Shown here piece by piece: positions 34,573-42,815 of a stretch of 64,000 nucleotides of DNA. Numbering within the stretch: the first letter of the stretch is position 1; each line of letters begins with the position of its first letter. The notes below the pieces were generated by a model. That model did no database searches, was not told the DNA's origin, and was given only the letters and a program-made list of their open reading frames with translations. The translations under genes were made by a program, and so were the position numbers. Origin of the DNA: Cupriavidus sp. P-10 (GTDB lineage Bacteria; Pseudomonadota; Gammaproteobacteria; Burkholderiales; Burkholderiaceae); contig NZ_AP025173.1 in assembly GCF_003402535.2 (NCBI RefSeq), forward strand, positions 1 to 64,000, in the 5' to 3' direction.

Positions 34573-35748
34573 CTATTTGTGCCGGCGCGCCGCGCCATTT
34601 GGACCGCCAAGTAGCCCACTGCAGCCGGGGCAGGAGAATGCGTGGCTGAGTTCAATACGGGGCGCCGCGTTTGCAATGAGATAGGGGGTCCGACATACCC
34701 TGCAAGGTGCCAATTCCAATTGCGCATCGGTGGACATGGTTCGGCAAATGTGACATGCCCGATCGGCAGAGATCTTGGACGAAGTTCCGAAGAATTTTTC
34801 AAAAAGATCGTAGGCTGCGATGAATGCCTCCGGAACATTGGCGCCGAACGCCAATGCAATGCGATACAGCGTGACGATGGTCGTCGCCTGAAGGCGATGG
34901 GTAGGATGTTCGAAGTACCAGGCGGTCGACGTCGGTAGCTGACCGGAGGGAGAGGATTTTCCGTGGATCAGGTGGAACAGCTTGCGGGTACGTGTCGAGG
35001 TTATGCCCAGCAGCGATGTGATAGTCGAGGCGCGGCAGTAGCTTCGGACCATCATTTCGCTGTAGACCTTCTTCTGGAATGGCTCCAACCGGAGGTTCGT
35101 CCAGCTGTTCTTCGTCGCCAAGCGATCGGCGCGCAGCGGGGTGGAGGTCAGGAAGTGATGCCCTTTCGAATCGGTCCCCAGCCGACTGGAATCAAAGTCG
35201 ATCCAGAAAGTCTTGCTATGCAGGCGCCAACGGAAAATCGGGAAGTCCACCCGCGCAATGGCCGTGTCAAGGACGTGCTGCGGGAGCGAACGCAGATACT
35301 CTGCTAGCTCCTTGGTGATCCCGAGAAGCGGCGCGGCCAGAATGCTGACGTGGAGCAACTCGACCATCAGCCAAATGTAATGGCGATTGTTGTAGAACAA
35401 GCGAAGCTTGTCGTCGTTGGTCCAGCCAGGTAACTGAGAACGCAGTGTGTCGACGGCCAGTGTGGTCGTTGTGTTTTCACTCAAGCAACGCCAGTCCTGT
35501 ACCTCGGAGAGCGTCGGCACGACAACGAGGAACGGGGTGCCCATCAAATCGCGTTGCGTGGCCTCCGCCTTGCGGACCTTGTCGACGCCACCTTTGCCAA
35601 TATGCAGCATCTGCTCAAGCTCAGGGTGCGCGCCGAGCAGTTCCGCAAGGTGATCGGTGAGGTGATAGTTTGCCGACCGAATCCGATCGCATGTCATCCT
35701 GGTGAGTCGCAAACGCTCAAACTCGGCGGTGGGGGAGTGCTGTAGCAT
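34573..35748 (-). CDS. FlhD-FlhC-like fusion, probable master activator of transfer
   Basis: A 391-residue protein. Residues about 120-180 (IWLMVELLHVSILAAPLLGI, TKELAEYLRSLPQHVLDTAI, IFRWRL) follow the FlhD core pattern. Residues about 225-376 follow FlhC: VRSYCRASTITSLLGIT, HGKSSPSGQLP, WYFEHPTHRLQATTIVTLYR, then zinc-type cysteines at 332, 335, 349, 352, 373 and 376. FlhD and FlhC normally form a heterohexameric activator; mobile-element homologues SetCD and AcaCD switch on transfer genes. The N-terminal ~110 residues are not recognised. It is 12 bp downstream of the coiled-coil gene. Likely targets are the repeated promoter sites described here. Domain calls are by eye. Confidence 0.65.
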   Translation of the reverse strand: MLQHSPTAEFERLRLTRMTCDRIRSANYHLTDHLAELLGAHPELEQMLHIGKGGVDKVRKAEATQRDLMGTPFLVVVPTLSEVQDWRCLSENTTTTLAVDTLRSQLPGWTNDDKLRLFYNNRHYIWLMVELLHVSILAAPLLGITKELAEYLRSLPQHVLDTAIARVDFPIFRWRLHSKTFWIDFDSSRLGTDSKGHHFLTSTPLRADRLATKNSWTNLRLEPFQKKVYSEMMVRSYCRASTITSLLGITSTRTRKLFHLIHGKSSPSGQLPTSTAWYFEHPTHRLQATTIVTLYRIALAFGANVPEAFIAAYDLFEKFFGTSSKISADRACHICRTMSTDAQLELAPCRVCRTPYLIANAAPRIELSHAFSCPGCSGLLGGPNGAARRHK

Positions 35749-35760
35749 AGCTCTTTGCTC

Positions 35761-36969
35761 TCATCGGGCATTCAGGGCCGAGCGAATGTCGGCGTGGAGA
35801 CGTGAGACGATGCTGTCGAGCACCGTCAAGGCCGGGCGGAATTCGGAAACGTCTCCGGCCATCTGTACGGCGAGCTGCACCGACGCGAATGTCGAAACGA
35901 CTTGCTCGAATTCCGTCACCAGTTTGGCGAGTTCATCACGGGCGCGCGCACGCTTATCCAGGACGGACGAGCGTTCTGCGATTTCGTCCTCAATCTGCTG
36001 GCGCCGCGACTGGATATCGGCCAGCTCTGCCTTTGCCGCGGAGAGTTCGTCATTCTTGGCGGCCAGGGCGTCTTCCAGGGAGGCGTAGCCTAGCGGAACC
36101 ACTTGCACTTCAACGGTTTCCGGGCGGGTATTGGCCTTCGAGAACGCCATGCGGTCCTGCAGCTCTCGCTTCTCGCGCTCCAGATCATCGATCTGCATCC
36201 GGATAGCGCTGTAGCTCAAGTTTTGCCGGGTCATCTCCTCCCGTACGTGACTCAGCGCTTCCCGATCCGCGTCGCGTTCTGACGCCAATCGTCCGAGCTC
36301 AGTGTTGAGGCGCCTAATCTCAAAATCCTTGTCGGCATTCTCGGAAACCGTACTTGCAAGTTCCGCTGTCGCGATGTCCAACTTGGTTTGGACGTCGATA
36401 ACCTCCTCCTCCTGCTTACGAAGCCGCTCGACGAACTTGCGAATGTCCTTGCGATGGTAGGCCGGGTCGTTCTCCTTGAATTCGATGACCGCGTCAATTT
36501 CCTCCGCGGAGTAGTCACGCCGGCGTAGAACCATAAGTTCACCAATATTGAGCTTCGAAAGCGCGCCGTTGTGCTGAAGAAAGCGATGGTAGAGACTCAG
36601 GTATAGCTGTGCCTGGCTACGAGTGAGGTCGAGTGCGTCCTCAGCGATGGTGAAGAACATCTCCCGCGCGCGTGACCGTGCCGCTCGGGTGTCGCCATAC
36701 TCAGCAGCGACGATTTCCGTCGTTGATTCATGCATGAGCTGAAGGTCCGCCCCAAGGTCCTGGAGCAGACGAGAGATCTTGTCCTTCGTGCGCTGAATGT
36801 TTCGGACACATTGAAGAAGACGGCTGAATGCGTCCTCGTTGACTGGGACAGTCCCGAGCGCATTGCGTAAGGCTATCTCCGCTCGGGAGACCTCAGGTTG
36901 CACAGGGAAATTCACGATGTCTGCCCGCACGGCAGGAACGTCTTCAGTTTTGATTTTTTTCTGCGGCAT
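35761..36969 (-). CDS. Coiled-coil DNA-metabolism or partition-type protein
   Basis: A 402-residue protein. The N-terminal ~200 residues are helical (ALDLTRSQAQLYLSLYHRFL, LMVLRRRDYSAEEIDAVIEF), perhaps containing a helix-turn-helix. Residues about 190-360 form a long heptad-like coiled coil. The layout recalls KfrA-like plasmid proteins but no signature is visible. It starts next to a region with phased TTAGGGGT repeats, which might be its own operator, and is followed by the FlhDC-like gene. Confidence 0.6.
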   Translation of the reverse strand: MPQKKIKTEDVPAVRADIVNFPVQPEVSRAEIALRNALGTVPVNEDAFSRLLQCVRNIQRTKDKISRLLQDLGADLQLMHESTTEIVAAEYGDTRAARSRAREMFFTIAEDALDLTRSQAQLYLSLYHRFLQHNGALSKLNIGELMVLRRRDYSAEEIDAVIEFKENDPAYHRKDIRKFVERLRKQEEEVIDVQTKLDIATAELASTVSENADKDFEIRRLNTELGRLASERDADREALSHVREEMTRQNLSYSAIRMQIDDLEREKRELQDRMAFSKANTRPETVEVQVVPLGYASLEDALAAKNDELSAAKAELADIQSRRQQIEDEIAERSSVLDKRARARDELAKLVTEFEQVVSTFASVQLAVQMAGDVSEFRPALTVLDSIVSRLHADIRSALNAR

Positions 36970-37083
36970 TTTTCGCTCACTTGGAAGGAACCTGACAACC
37001 AGCGTTACGGCCCAGAAGCGTTGTCAAGTCCTCATGGAGAGTACGGAACGTGCGACGCCTTTTGGTCAGCAAAAGCTCTTCAT

Positions 37084-37188
37084 TTAGGGGTGTCATTTGC
37101 CGGGACAGGTGCAAAGCTGGTTGCTTATGCTTCGCTTATCGGTACCGTTTGCCCGGGAATTTAGGGGTTTACCCCTAACGTTAGGGGT
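37084..37188. repeat. Phased inverted TTAGGGGT repeats
   Basis: Copies lie at 37084-37091 (TTAGGGGT), 37161-37168 (TTAGGGGT), 37171-37178 (ACCCCTAA) and 37181-37188 (TTAGGGGT). The last three alternate in orientation with a 10-bp period and 2-bp gaps, so they face one side of the helix. They sit between the coiled-coil gene and the plus-strand operon and look like operators for a dimeric regulator. The rest of 36970-37252 shows no gene. Confidence 0.6.
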
Positions 37189-37252
37189 CGATATTAGACA
37201 TTCGAAAAACAGAAATAAACAAACCTTAATTTGCGGACGCGACCTCAAACCA

Positions 37253-37338
37253 TGAGCATGCTCATGCGTTTTTCCCGGAAAGCCACCGTGTTTTGGTTAG
37301 CTTTCTGCCTACCTTCCTTGATCCTCTGTCGTTAGGAT
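37253..37338 (+). promoter_or_regulatory. Composite activator-type promoter, site 2
   Basis: TGAGCATGCTCA (37253-37264) is followed 12 bp on by CGGAAAGCC (37276-37284) and its inverted partner AGCTTTCTG (starting 37299, 23 bp later). A -10-like TAGGAT at 37333 lies 34 bp beyond that. Geometry is identical to site 1 at 16.85 kb. It would drive the 37567-41388 operon including ssb. Confidence 0.6.
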
Positions 37339-37349
37339 CGTGACAAACC

Positions 37350-37566
37350 TGCGTTCAGACGCATCGACCTAGTGCGCGCCGAATGGCGGCAGCGCTCAAT
37401 CTCATAGTCCCCCGCCCACGCCAGCGTGCTTTCGCCATGCGCTACTGCATGCCGCAAGCGCGTTGAAGCGCAGCTGTTCCTCCAGAGATTCCTTGCTCCC
37501 TCGGAGCATCGAACCATCGCCTGGCATCTGCCAGGAAATCCCTTGCAACGTTTCTGGAGAGAAACT
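37350..37566 (+). promoter_or_regulatory. Structured 5' leader of the 37567 gene
   Basis: Near the inferred transcript start lies hairpin TGCGT/ACGCA (37350-37363) followed by TCGACC. Close to the gene are hairpin CCTGGC/GCCAGG (37520-37535) and a last hairpin GTTTCT/AGAAAC (37550-37565), whose four-base loop is GGAG, the Shine-Dalgarno, with ATG two bases after the stem. One of seven leaders in this window with the ribosome site held in a terminal hairpin. Confidence 0.5.
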
Positions 37567-37875
37567 ATGGAATCCTTTGTCACGAATCTCATCAAGCGTC
37601 CATTCAAATTCTTCATGCTCTGCATGGTGTTGTACATGGCGTCGCAGTCGTTCATCGTCGGTGCCTTTGTGACCGTCGTTGGACTGTCATTCCTGTATCA
37701 CCGGGCCATGGTCTGGAACAAGGCCGTGCCCGCAGCGCCGAAGGTTTCGATGCCGGATACCCAATCCAAATCGAAGCACGAATCGCATCAAGTGGGAGAT
37801 CCGCTCGAGCAACCGTATGAACGCTCGGCTGTGGTGACGCCGCTTCGTCGAGCGGGAACGCACGACCGTTCCTGA
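37567..37875 (+). CDS. Small membrane protein
   Basis: A 102-residue protein with two adjacent hydrophobic segments (about 12-27 and 30-48) and a charged, probably cytoplasmic C-terminal half. ATG 37567 (MESFVTNLIKRPFKFFMLC) is set by GGAG in the leader hairpin loop; an upstream in-frame start would translate the structured leader. First gene of an operon with ssb. Not recognised. Confidence 0.65.
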   Translation: MESFVTNLIKRPFKFFMLCMVLYMASQSFIVGAFVTVVGLSFLYHRAMVWNKAVPAAPKVSMPDTQSKSKHESHQVGDPLEQPYERSAVVTPLRRAGTHDRS

Positions 37876-37929
37876 TCCGTTGCCGCCTCTCTGAGGCGGC
37901 GCTTTCCACCTGTCGCGGGTACCCGTTAT

Positions 37930-37971
37930 CCGCCGGCTGGCGGGTCTCCGGGTGCCTGTCCGGAGACCATC
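37930..37971 (+). promoter_or_regulatory. Leader with Shine-Dalgarno in a hairpin, gene 37972
   Basis: Hairpin CCGCC/GGCGG (37930-37943) is followed directly by stem GTCTCC/GGAGAC (37944-37949/37962-37967). The 3' strand of the second stem is the Shine-Dalgarno, four bases before the ATG. A further strong hairpin GCCGCCTC/GAGGCGGC lies at 37882-37900, just after the previous stop, possibly a processing or weak termination site. Confidence 0.5.
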
Positions 37972-38400
37972 ATGGAAACGACAACAGCGGGATGGCAGCT
38001 CGACTTCTTCGGTGAGGCGGCCGCCATCGTAGTGCCCCCTCCCAAGCTCGACCCGTTGCCCGACCCTTCTCTCTGGAGCAAGGCGGTGCGCGAGAAAATG
38101 GTCGACGCTCTCATCAGCCTCGCCTGCGATAGCCGGCGCGGCGACAACATGCCGGAGTCCCTCATCGACTGTGCCGAGATGCTGCGTGCCCGCATGCGCA
38201 ATCGGCCTCTCGATCTGGAGGAATACTCGATGACGCTCGGCTGGATCTTTGGCTACTGGAATGGCGCGTTGCCATATAGCTACGTCTGCGCAGTATCCGG
38301 GGTCGACCCTGAGACCCTGCAAGACGTGATTCTCAATCATGCCAGGCTGCGTTGCGACCTCGATGTGGTCCGACGTTTGTGCTGTGGCTCCCTTCTTTAG
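37972..38400 (+). CDS. Conserved hypothetical protein
   Basis: A 142-residue soluble, mostly helical protein (WSKAVREKMVDALISLACDS, EEYSMTLGWIFGYWNGALPY) with several cysteines towards the C-terminus. I do not recognise the family. Codon use and a strong hairpin-borne Shine-Dalgarno support it as a gene. It precedes the next gene by three bases. Confidence 0.6.
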   Translation: METTTAGWQLDFFGEAAAIVVPPPKLDPLPDPSLWSKAVREKMVDALISLACDSRRGDNMPESLIDCAEMLRARMRNRPLDLEEYSMTLGWIFGYWNGALPYSYVCAVSGVDPETLQDVILNHARLRCDLDVVRRLCCGSLL

Positions 38401-38403
38401 ACC

Positions 38404-39204
38404 ATGACTTGGCTCAATCTCATCAAGCGTGTGGCCGGTGTTCTGAGCGCGGAACACAGAGGGTCATCCTCTCCCAGCACGATCCCGGTCGGCACGGGCG
38501 CCGCCAACGAGCGGCAGTTCTATGTTCACGGCGTCCCCCATCTGCTTCGGGACGAAGGTGATCGCGTGATCCACTTCGTTGGGGGCTTTCATCATCGGCT
38601 GCAAAGCACGCCGTATGGCGACAAGCTGCTGCCGGAGGTGATCCCTCGTTGGAAACAGGTCAGCGTGCATCCAGGCGAAGCGCTGGAGAAGGTCGCGGCT
38701 GACGTCATTTTTCAAGCCGAGCGCGAACTCACGCCGGACGTGCCGACAAGTAGTGACGCGCCAGCAGGAGGGCGCCGCTTTCAGCCAACGCGTAGCTTGG
38801 ATGGCGCCCAGCCATCGCGCAGCAAACGCGAAGACGGCGAGCGGGAAGGGGGCGGAAGCGCCTCCTCTGAAAAGGGTTCCTCTTCCGCCTACACCGTGGG
38901 CAAGCTCATCGAGTGGGGCGAAATGGAGTTCCCCAACCGTAAGTCTGGCGGGCCTCGTACCTACACTTCGTTTGCCGTCAAGCTGTACACGAGTGCCGGC
39001 GAGAAGACCCTGCAGGGCGAAGGTCTGAAGGACGCTCTCGCAGAAGCCGGTTGCAAGCTGGGTGACCGTGTTGCGGTCAAACGCCTGCGCAAGGAAAAGG
39101 TGCCAGCCTTCGATAAGAAGACTGGCGATCCCATTAAGGACCCAAGGACCGGAGAGCAGAAGCTCTGGGACAGGTGGGTCTGGAACATCAATCTCGTTCA
39201 TTGA
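38404..39204 (+). CDS. Protein with a polyvalent-protein-type C-terminal domain
   Basis: A 266-residue protein. The N-terminal ~100 residues are unrecognised; a charged Ser/Arg/Glu-rich linker covers about 105-160. The last ~100 residues (GKLIEWGEMEFP, SFAVKLYTSAGEKTLQGEGL, LAEAGCKLGDRVAVK) resemble the small beta domain often found at the end of plasmid relaxases, primases and large polyvalent proteins. A DNA-processing role beside ssb and the primase is likely; no catalytic motif is seen. Confidence 0.55.
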   Translation: MTWLNLIKRVAGVLSAEHRGSSSPSTIPVGTGAANERQFYVHGVPHLLRDEGDRVIHFVGGFHHRLQSTPYGDKLLPEVIPRWKQVSVHPGEALEKVAADVIFQAERELTPDVPTSSDAPAGGRRFQPTRSLDGAQPSRSKREDGEREGGGSASSEKGSSSAYTVGKLIEWGEMEFPNRKSGGPRTYTSFAVKLYTSAGEKTLQGEGLKDALAEAGCKLGDRVAVKRLRKEKVPAFDKKTGDPIKDPRTGEQKLWDRWVWNINLVH

Positions 39205-39216
39205 ATAGGAAGCACC

Positions 39217-39786
39217 ATGGCATCCGTCAACAAAGTCATCCTCCTGGGCAACCTCGGGGCAGATCCTGAAACTCGTTACATGCCCAGTGGCGACGCGGTG
39301 ACAAACATCCGTATTGCGACCACCGATCGCTACAAGGACAAGCAGTCCGGCGAAATGAAGGAAGCCACCGAATGGCATCGCATTTCGTTCTTCGGCAAGC
39401 TGGCAGAAATTGCTGGTCAGTACCTGCGCAAGGGTTCGCCGGTCTACATCGAAGGCCGCATTCGTACGCGCAAGTGGCAGGATCAGTCCGGCCAGGACAA
39501 GTACAGTACCGAGATCGTCGCCGATCAAATGCAGATGCTCAGTGGTCGCGCGGGTGTCAACGATGACGACGGCGATGCCGGCGCAGAGCGAGCGGATTCG
39601 CAGCAGCGTCGTGGGAGCGAGCAGCGCTCGGCTCCGCCAACGCAACGCTCGGGCGCGGCGCGTCAGCAGCCTGCGCAACCGCCGTCGGGTGGATTCGGCG
39701 GATTCGACGACAATGAGATTCCCTTCGCGCGACCTGCAGTGCTCGATGGCATTCCCTTCCGCAACGATGGCGCGCCGATGTACTGA
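39217..39786 (+). CDS. ssb: Single-stranded DNA-binding protein
   Basis: A 189-residue SSB. The OB fold (about 1-110: [54 protein letters not shown]) is typical, followed by a Gln/Arg/Pro-rich linker. The acidic tip, normally the last residues (DDDIPF), appears as [12 protein letters not shown] and is followed by ~19 more residues ending GAPMY. Plasmid SSBs coat transferred strands in recipients. GGAA lies shortly before the ATG. The extended tail is unusual. Confidence 0.92.
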   Translation: MASVNKVILLGNLGADPETRYMPSGDAVTNIRIATTDRYKDKQSGEMKEATEWHRISFFGKLAEIAGQYLRKGSPVYIEGRIRTRKWQDQSGQDKYSTEIVADQMQMLSGRAGVNDDDGDAGAERADSQQRRGSEQRSAPPTQRSGAARQQPAQPPSGGFGGFDDNEIPFARPAVLDGIPFRNDGAPMY

Positions 39787-39819
39787 CGCGCTCCTCCAAG
39801 AAGTGCCTCTTTGAACTAA

Positions 39820-39853
39820 CTGCTACCGGCTTGCCCGGTAGCAGCGGTGCCTT
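39820..39853 (+). terminator. Hairpin after ssb, possible terminator
   Basis: Stem CTGCTACCGG/CCGGTAGCAG (39820-39829/39835-39844) with a 5-base loop, then CGGTGCCTTTCT. The stem is strong but the T-run is weak, so termination may be partial. The remaining bases up to 39966 hold a second GC-rich imperfect hairpin and no gene. Confidence 0.45.
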
Positions 39854-39966
39854 TCTCGGCCGCTCGGCCAAATCCCCATATTCCCCTCAGCTAAACGCAA
39901 TGCTGAAAAGACCTTCTGGCCTCGGCCGGGATGTCTTTTGAGCAAGCGTTCCTTCGCCTGTCTCAG

Positions 39967-39998
39967 GCATCGACCAACCCTCCACCTGGAGCCATCCC
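39967..39998 (+). promoter_or_regulatory. Leader with Shine-Dalgarno in a hairpin, primase gene
   Basis: GCATCGACC, also seen in other leaders, is followed by CTCC-acct-GGAG (39980-39991). The 3' strand is the Shine-Dalgarno, seven bases before the ATG. This is the shortest member of the leader family; its stem is only four base pairs. Confidence 0.35.
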
Positions 39999-41075
39999 AT
40001 GAAAGAACTGAGTGATATCGTAAAAAGCTGGACGCCCGCTCAATGGGACGCTCTGGTGAGGCAGTACGTGCCAGCGGAAGTCCTGACGGACAACTTCTGG
40101 CGAGGACGCCCAGGTCCGTGCCCCCTCTGTGGTGGCCATGACCGCTTTACCTATGACAACAAACGCGGCCGCGGCGATTGGGTCTGCCGGAAGTGCAATG
40201 CAGGGAATCCGAAAGCCGGCGACGGCCTCGAGCTCGTGCGTTGCTACACCGGCATGACCTACTCGGAACTGTGGCGGGACTTGAATGGCGAGCGGGCTGT
40301 GCCGATCGACCCCCCCTTTACGAGGCCAAATTCAGCTCGCCGGGGGAAAGCAGTAGATCCCGCCACCAAGATGCGGCGTATTGCGAAGCAGTGGGAAGCT
40401 GCTGCCGGGCTGGTGCCTGGCGATCACGCCATGCGCTATCTTGCTGCCCGGGTTCCTGGCCTGCGCGCGCCGCGGCCAACGGCCTTGCGCCTGGCGGTGC
40501 AGGACTATTGGTATGAAGGCCAGCTTGTTGGCCGCTACCCGACCATCGTTGCGCAATTCACACGGCCAGATGGGCGCATGGCCACGGTGCATCGCACGTC
40601 GCTCGACCCGCGACAGCCCGCCAAGGCGACGATAATCACTGCGGATGGGGAGATCCTCCCGGCCAAGCGCAATGGTGTGTCTGCGTTGCCGCTGACCGGT
40701 GGTGCAGTGCGTCTGATGCAACCGCGCGATGGTGAAGTTGGTGTCGCGGAAGGGCTGGAGAGCGCCTATGCGGCGTACATGCTCTTCGGCGTGCCGGCAT
40801 GGAATTGCCTCAACCGGGTACTGCTGAGTCAGTTTGTGGTGCCGCCGGACCTGGGCATCCGCACGGTCCACATCTTCGCGGATTTTGACAGGATCGACCC
40901 GAAGACCCGAAAGTCCCCAGGCATGGCCGACGCGCTCGCGTTGGAAAAGCGGTTGCGCGCCGAAGGGCTGCACACCGTCATGCATCGACCAAAGGTTCGT
41001 GGAACCGACTTCTGCGATCAATGGCGCACCGAGTACCAGTTGCGCCTGATGTCTCAACAGGCTGTTACCGCCTGA
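39999..41075 (+). CDS. Primase-like protein with zinc finger and TOPRIM domain
   Basis: A 358-residue protein. The N-terminal zinc-binding domain (CPLCGGHDRF ... WVCRKCNAG, about 40-70) is that of phage/plasmid primases, and a C-terminal TOPRIM-type domain (VAEGLESAYAAYMLFGVP, TVHIFADFDRID, ALALEKRLRAEG; about 245-345) carries the acidic residues. It resembles P4-alpha-type primases without the helicase. It could prime synthesis on the transferred strand. It follows ssb in the operon. Confidence 0.8.
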   Translation: MKELSDIVKSWTPAQWDALVRQYVPAEVLTDNFWRGRPGPCPLCGGHDRFTYDNKRGRGDWVCRKCNAGNPKAGDGLELVRCYTGMTYSELWRDLNGERAVPIDPPFTRPNSARRGKAVDPATKMRRIAKQWEAAAGLVPGDHAMRYLAARVPGLRAPRPTALRLAVQDYWYEGQLVGRYPTIVAQFTRPDGRMATVHRTSLDPRQPAKATIITADGEILPAKRNGVSALPLTGGAVRLMQPRDGEVGVAEGLESAYAAYMLFGVPAWNCLNRVLLSQFVVPPDLGIRTVHIFADFDRIDPKTRKSPGMADALALEKRLRAEGLHTVMHRPKVRGTDFCDQWRTEYQLRLMSQQAVTA

Positions 41076-41115
41076 TCAGTTCGCCACCAGCCGGTGGCGC
41101 CTTACCTAACCTCTG

Positions 41116-41178
41116 CCCTGTGGGTCCTTCCCACAGGGAAGGAGTCCCCCCTTGGCAGGCTCTCCGAGGAGAAAAGCA
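41116..41178 (+). promoter_or_regulatory. Leader with Shine-Dalgarno in a hairpin, gene 41179
   Basis: Hairpin CCCTGTGGG/CCCACAGGG (41116-41138) is followed by TCTCC-ga-GGAGA (41161-41172). The 3' strand contains GGAG, seven bases before the ATG. Same two-hairpin order as the leaders of genes 37567, 37972, 57885, 58183 and 63886. Confidence 0.5.
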
Positions 41179-41388
41179 ATGCCGCAAAAGGGTTTCACAG
41201 CAATCATCAATAAACTGCATATCCAAGCTATGCGTGCGACCGCCGCTACGGAAGTTCAGGCCGGACAATCGGAAGCGCAATTCTTCGATGTGTACCGCCG
41301 AGAGCCGTCCGGTGGCTTCACGTTCCTAGACCGGAAGTTCTCGTTCGATTCCGCCCTCGACTACTGTTTGGCGCCGACTCTTCACTGA
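41179..41388 (+). CDS. Small hypothetical protein
   Basis: A 69-residue soluble protein (MPQKGFTAIINKLHIQAMRA ... FSFDSALDYCLAPTLH). Supported by its hairpin-borne Shine-Dalgarno and by the terminator just after it. Last gene of the ssb operon before the mobile-element block. Function unknown. Confidence 0.6.
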   Translation: MPQKGFTAIINKLHIQAMRATAATEVQAGQSEAQFFDVYRREPSGGFTFLDRKFSFDSALDYCLAPTLH

Positions 41389-41404
41389 GAGGCCATCCCA
41401 TTCA

Positions 41405-41438
41405 CAAAAAAGCCCAGCAAACTGCTGGGCTTTTTTTT
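41405..41438 (+). terminator. Rho-independent terminator, split by an IS insertion
   Basis: Stem AGCCCAGCA/TGCTGGGCT with a three-base loop runs into eight Ts (41431-41438). The T-tract is the target of the ISL3-family insertion: its duplicate appears at 42772-42781 on the other side of the IS, directly before the group II intron. Confidence 0.85.
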
Positions 41439-42771
41439 GGTTCTTCGCCGATCTGCGTGACCGTTTAGAAACAAAAAGGGCCAACACGCCCACCACTGTT
41501 ATCTTGGAGTTGCGACACAACAAGAATCAGGAAGGTGGAGGTTGGCCCCACGCGATTGTATGGCCCAGCTCGGCTGCTGGGAAGGCTATCGCATGCGCGA
41601 TAGTTGGGAAGAGACCCGCAATGGGCAGCGTATTTGCATCATCCGGCTGGAACCTAAGGGGCGCCGTAGGCGGTGCTGCGATGGCTGTGGTCGGGGCGTT
41701 AGCAGTATCCATGATCGGGTAGAGCGGCGCGTGCGGGATCTGCCTGTGTTCGAGATTCCGGTGGAGCTGATCGTGCCGCGACTTCGTCTGGCTTGCCGGC
41801 GATGTGGCCCGAAGCTGGAGCGCCTGGACTGGCTCGCGCCCTATGCGCGGGTTACGACGCGGCTTGCGGCCAGCGTAGCGCAACTGTGCAAGGTCATGTC
41901 GTTGCGCCATGTCGCGGCCTTCTACCGGTTGGCCTGGACCACGGTCAAGCGCATCGATCTGCGCCATCTTGAGCGGGAATTGGGACCGGTCGATCTGAGC
42001 GGGGTCACGGTGATCGCGATGGACGAGTTTGCGATCCAGAAGGGCCATCGCTATGCCACAGTCATCGTCGAGCCGTCGAGCAAGCGGGTACTCTGGGTCG
42101 GGCGCGGTCGCTCCCGAGAGGAAATCCGGCCCTTCTTCAAGCTGCTTGGCCCTGAAGGCTGTGCCCGGCTTCGCGCCGCGGTGATGGACATGAATACCGC
42201 CTACGACCTGGAAGTGCGGATGCACTGCCCGCAAGCGGAGGTTGTCTATGACCTGTTCCACGTGGTGGCCAAGTACGGTCGTGAGGTCATCGACCGCGTC
42301 AGGGTGGATGAGGCTAATCGGCTGCGCGGCGACAAGACCGCTCGTCAGGTGGTGAAGTCTTCTCGTTGGTTACTGCTGCGCAATCGGGAGAACGTCACGC
42401 GTGAGGCCGATCAGATCCGGCTTGATGAAATACTGGCTGCCAACCAAGCGCTGATGACCGTCTACGTGCTCAAGGACGATCTCAAGACGCTCTGGACATA
42501 TCGGCATCCCGGCTACGCCCGGCGCTTCTGGCAAGGGTGGTACGAGCGCGCAATGGCCAGCGGCATCGCACCTCTGTGCCTGTTCGCCAAACGCCTCAAG
42601 CCATATTTACCCGGCATCCTGGCTCACAGCCGCTGGCCGTTGGGAACCAATCTGGTGGAAGGCATCAATAACCGGATCAAGGTCATCAAACGGATGGCCT
42701 ATGGCTTCCGCGATGACCATTACTTCTTCCTGAAGATCCGGGCGGCCTTCCCCGGAAATCGGTGAAGAACC
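41439..42771 (+). mobile_element. ISL3-family insertion sequence
   Basis: A 1333-bp IS. The left end GGTTCTTCGCCGAT matches the inverse of the right end ATCGGTGAAGAACC (one mismatch over 14). It is flanked by runs of eight or more Ts, consistent with the 8-bp AT-rich target duplication typical of ISL3. It contains one intact transposase gene. The insertion lies in a terminator T-tract. Confidence 0.85.
41560..42765 (+). CDS. ISL3-family transposase
   Basis: A 401-residue DDE transposase. The N-terminal zinc-binding region (CCDGCGRG ... RLACRRCG) and helix-turn-helix precede the catalytic domain: [20 protein letters not shown] (first Asp), [13 protein letters not shown] with [15 protein letters not shown], and [20 protein letters not shown] (Glu). 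All key motifs are intact. ATG 41560 is used; a TTG at 41542 close to GGTGGAGG could extend it by six residues. Confidence 0.85.
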   Translation: MAQLGCWEGYRMRDSWEETRNGQRICIIRLEPKGRRRRCCDGCGRGVSSIHDRVERRVRDLPVFEIPVELIVPRLRLACRRCGPKLERLDWLAPYARVTTRLAASVAQLCKVMSLRHVAAFYRLAWTTVKRIDLRHLERELGPVDLSGVTVIAMDEFAIQKGHRYATVIVEPSSKRVLWVGRGRSREEIRPFFKLLGPEGCARLRAAVMDMNTAYDLEVRMHCPQAEVVYDLFHVVAKYGREVIDRVRVDEANRLRGDKTARQVVKSSRWLLLRNRENVTREADQIRLDEILAANQALMTVYVLKDDLKTLWTYRHPGYARRFWQGWYERAMASGIAPLCLFAKRLKPYLPGILAHSRWPLGTNLVEGINNRIKVIKRMAYGFRDDHYFFLKIRAAFPGNR

Positions 42772-42782
42772 TTTTTTTTTTG

Positions 42783-42815
<33 letters not shown>

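Noticed and set aside
37318..37338. TTGATC-TAGGAT as a standard sigma-70 promoter
   Set aside because: Spacing is only nine bases; the -10-like hexamer fits better with the upstream inverted repeat as an activator-dependent promoter.
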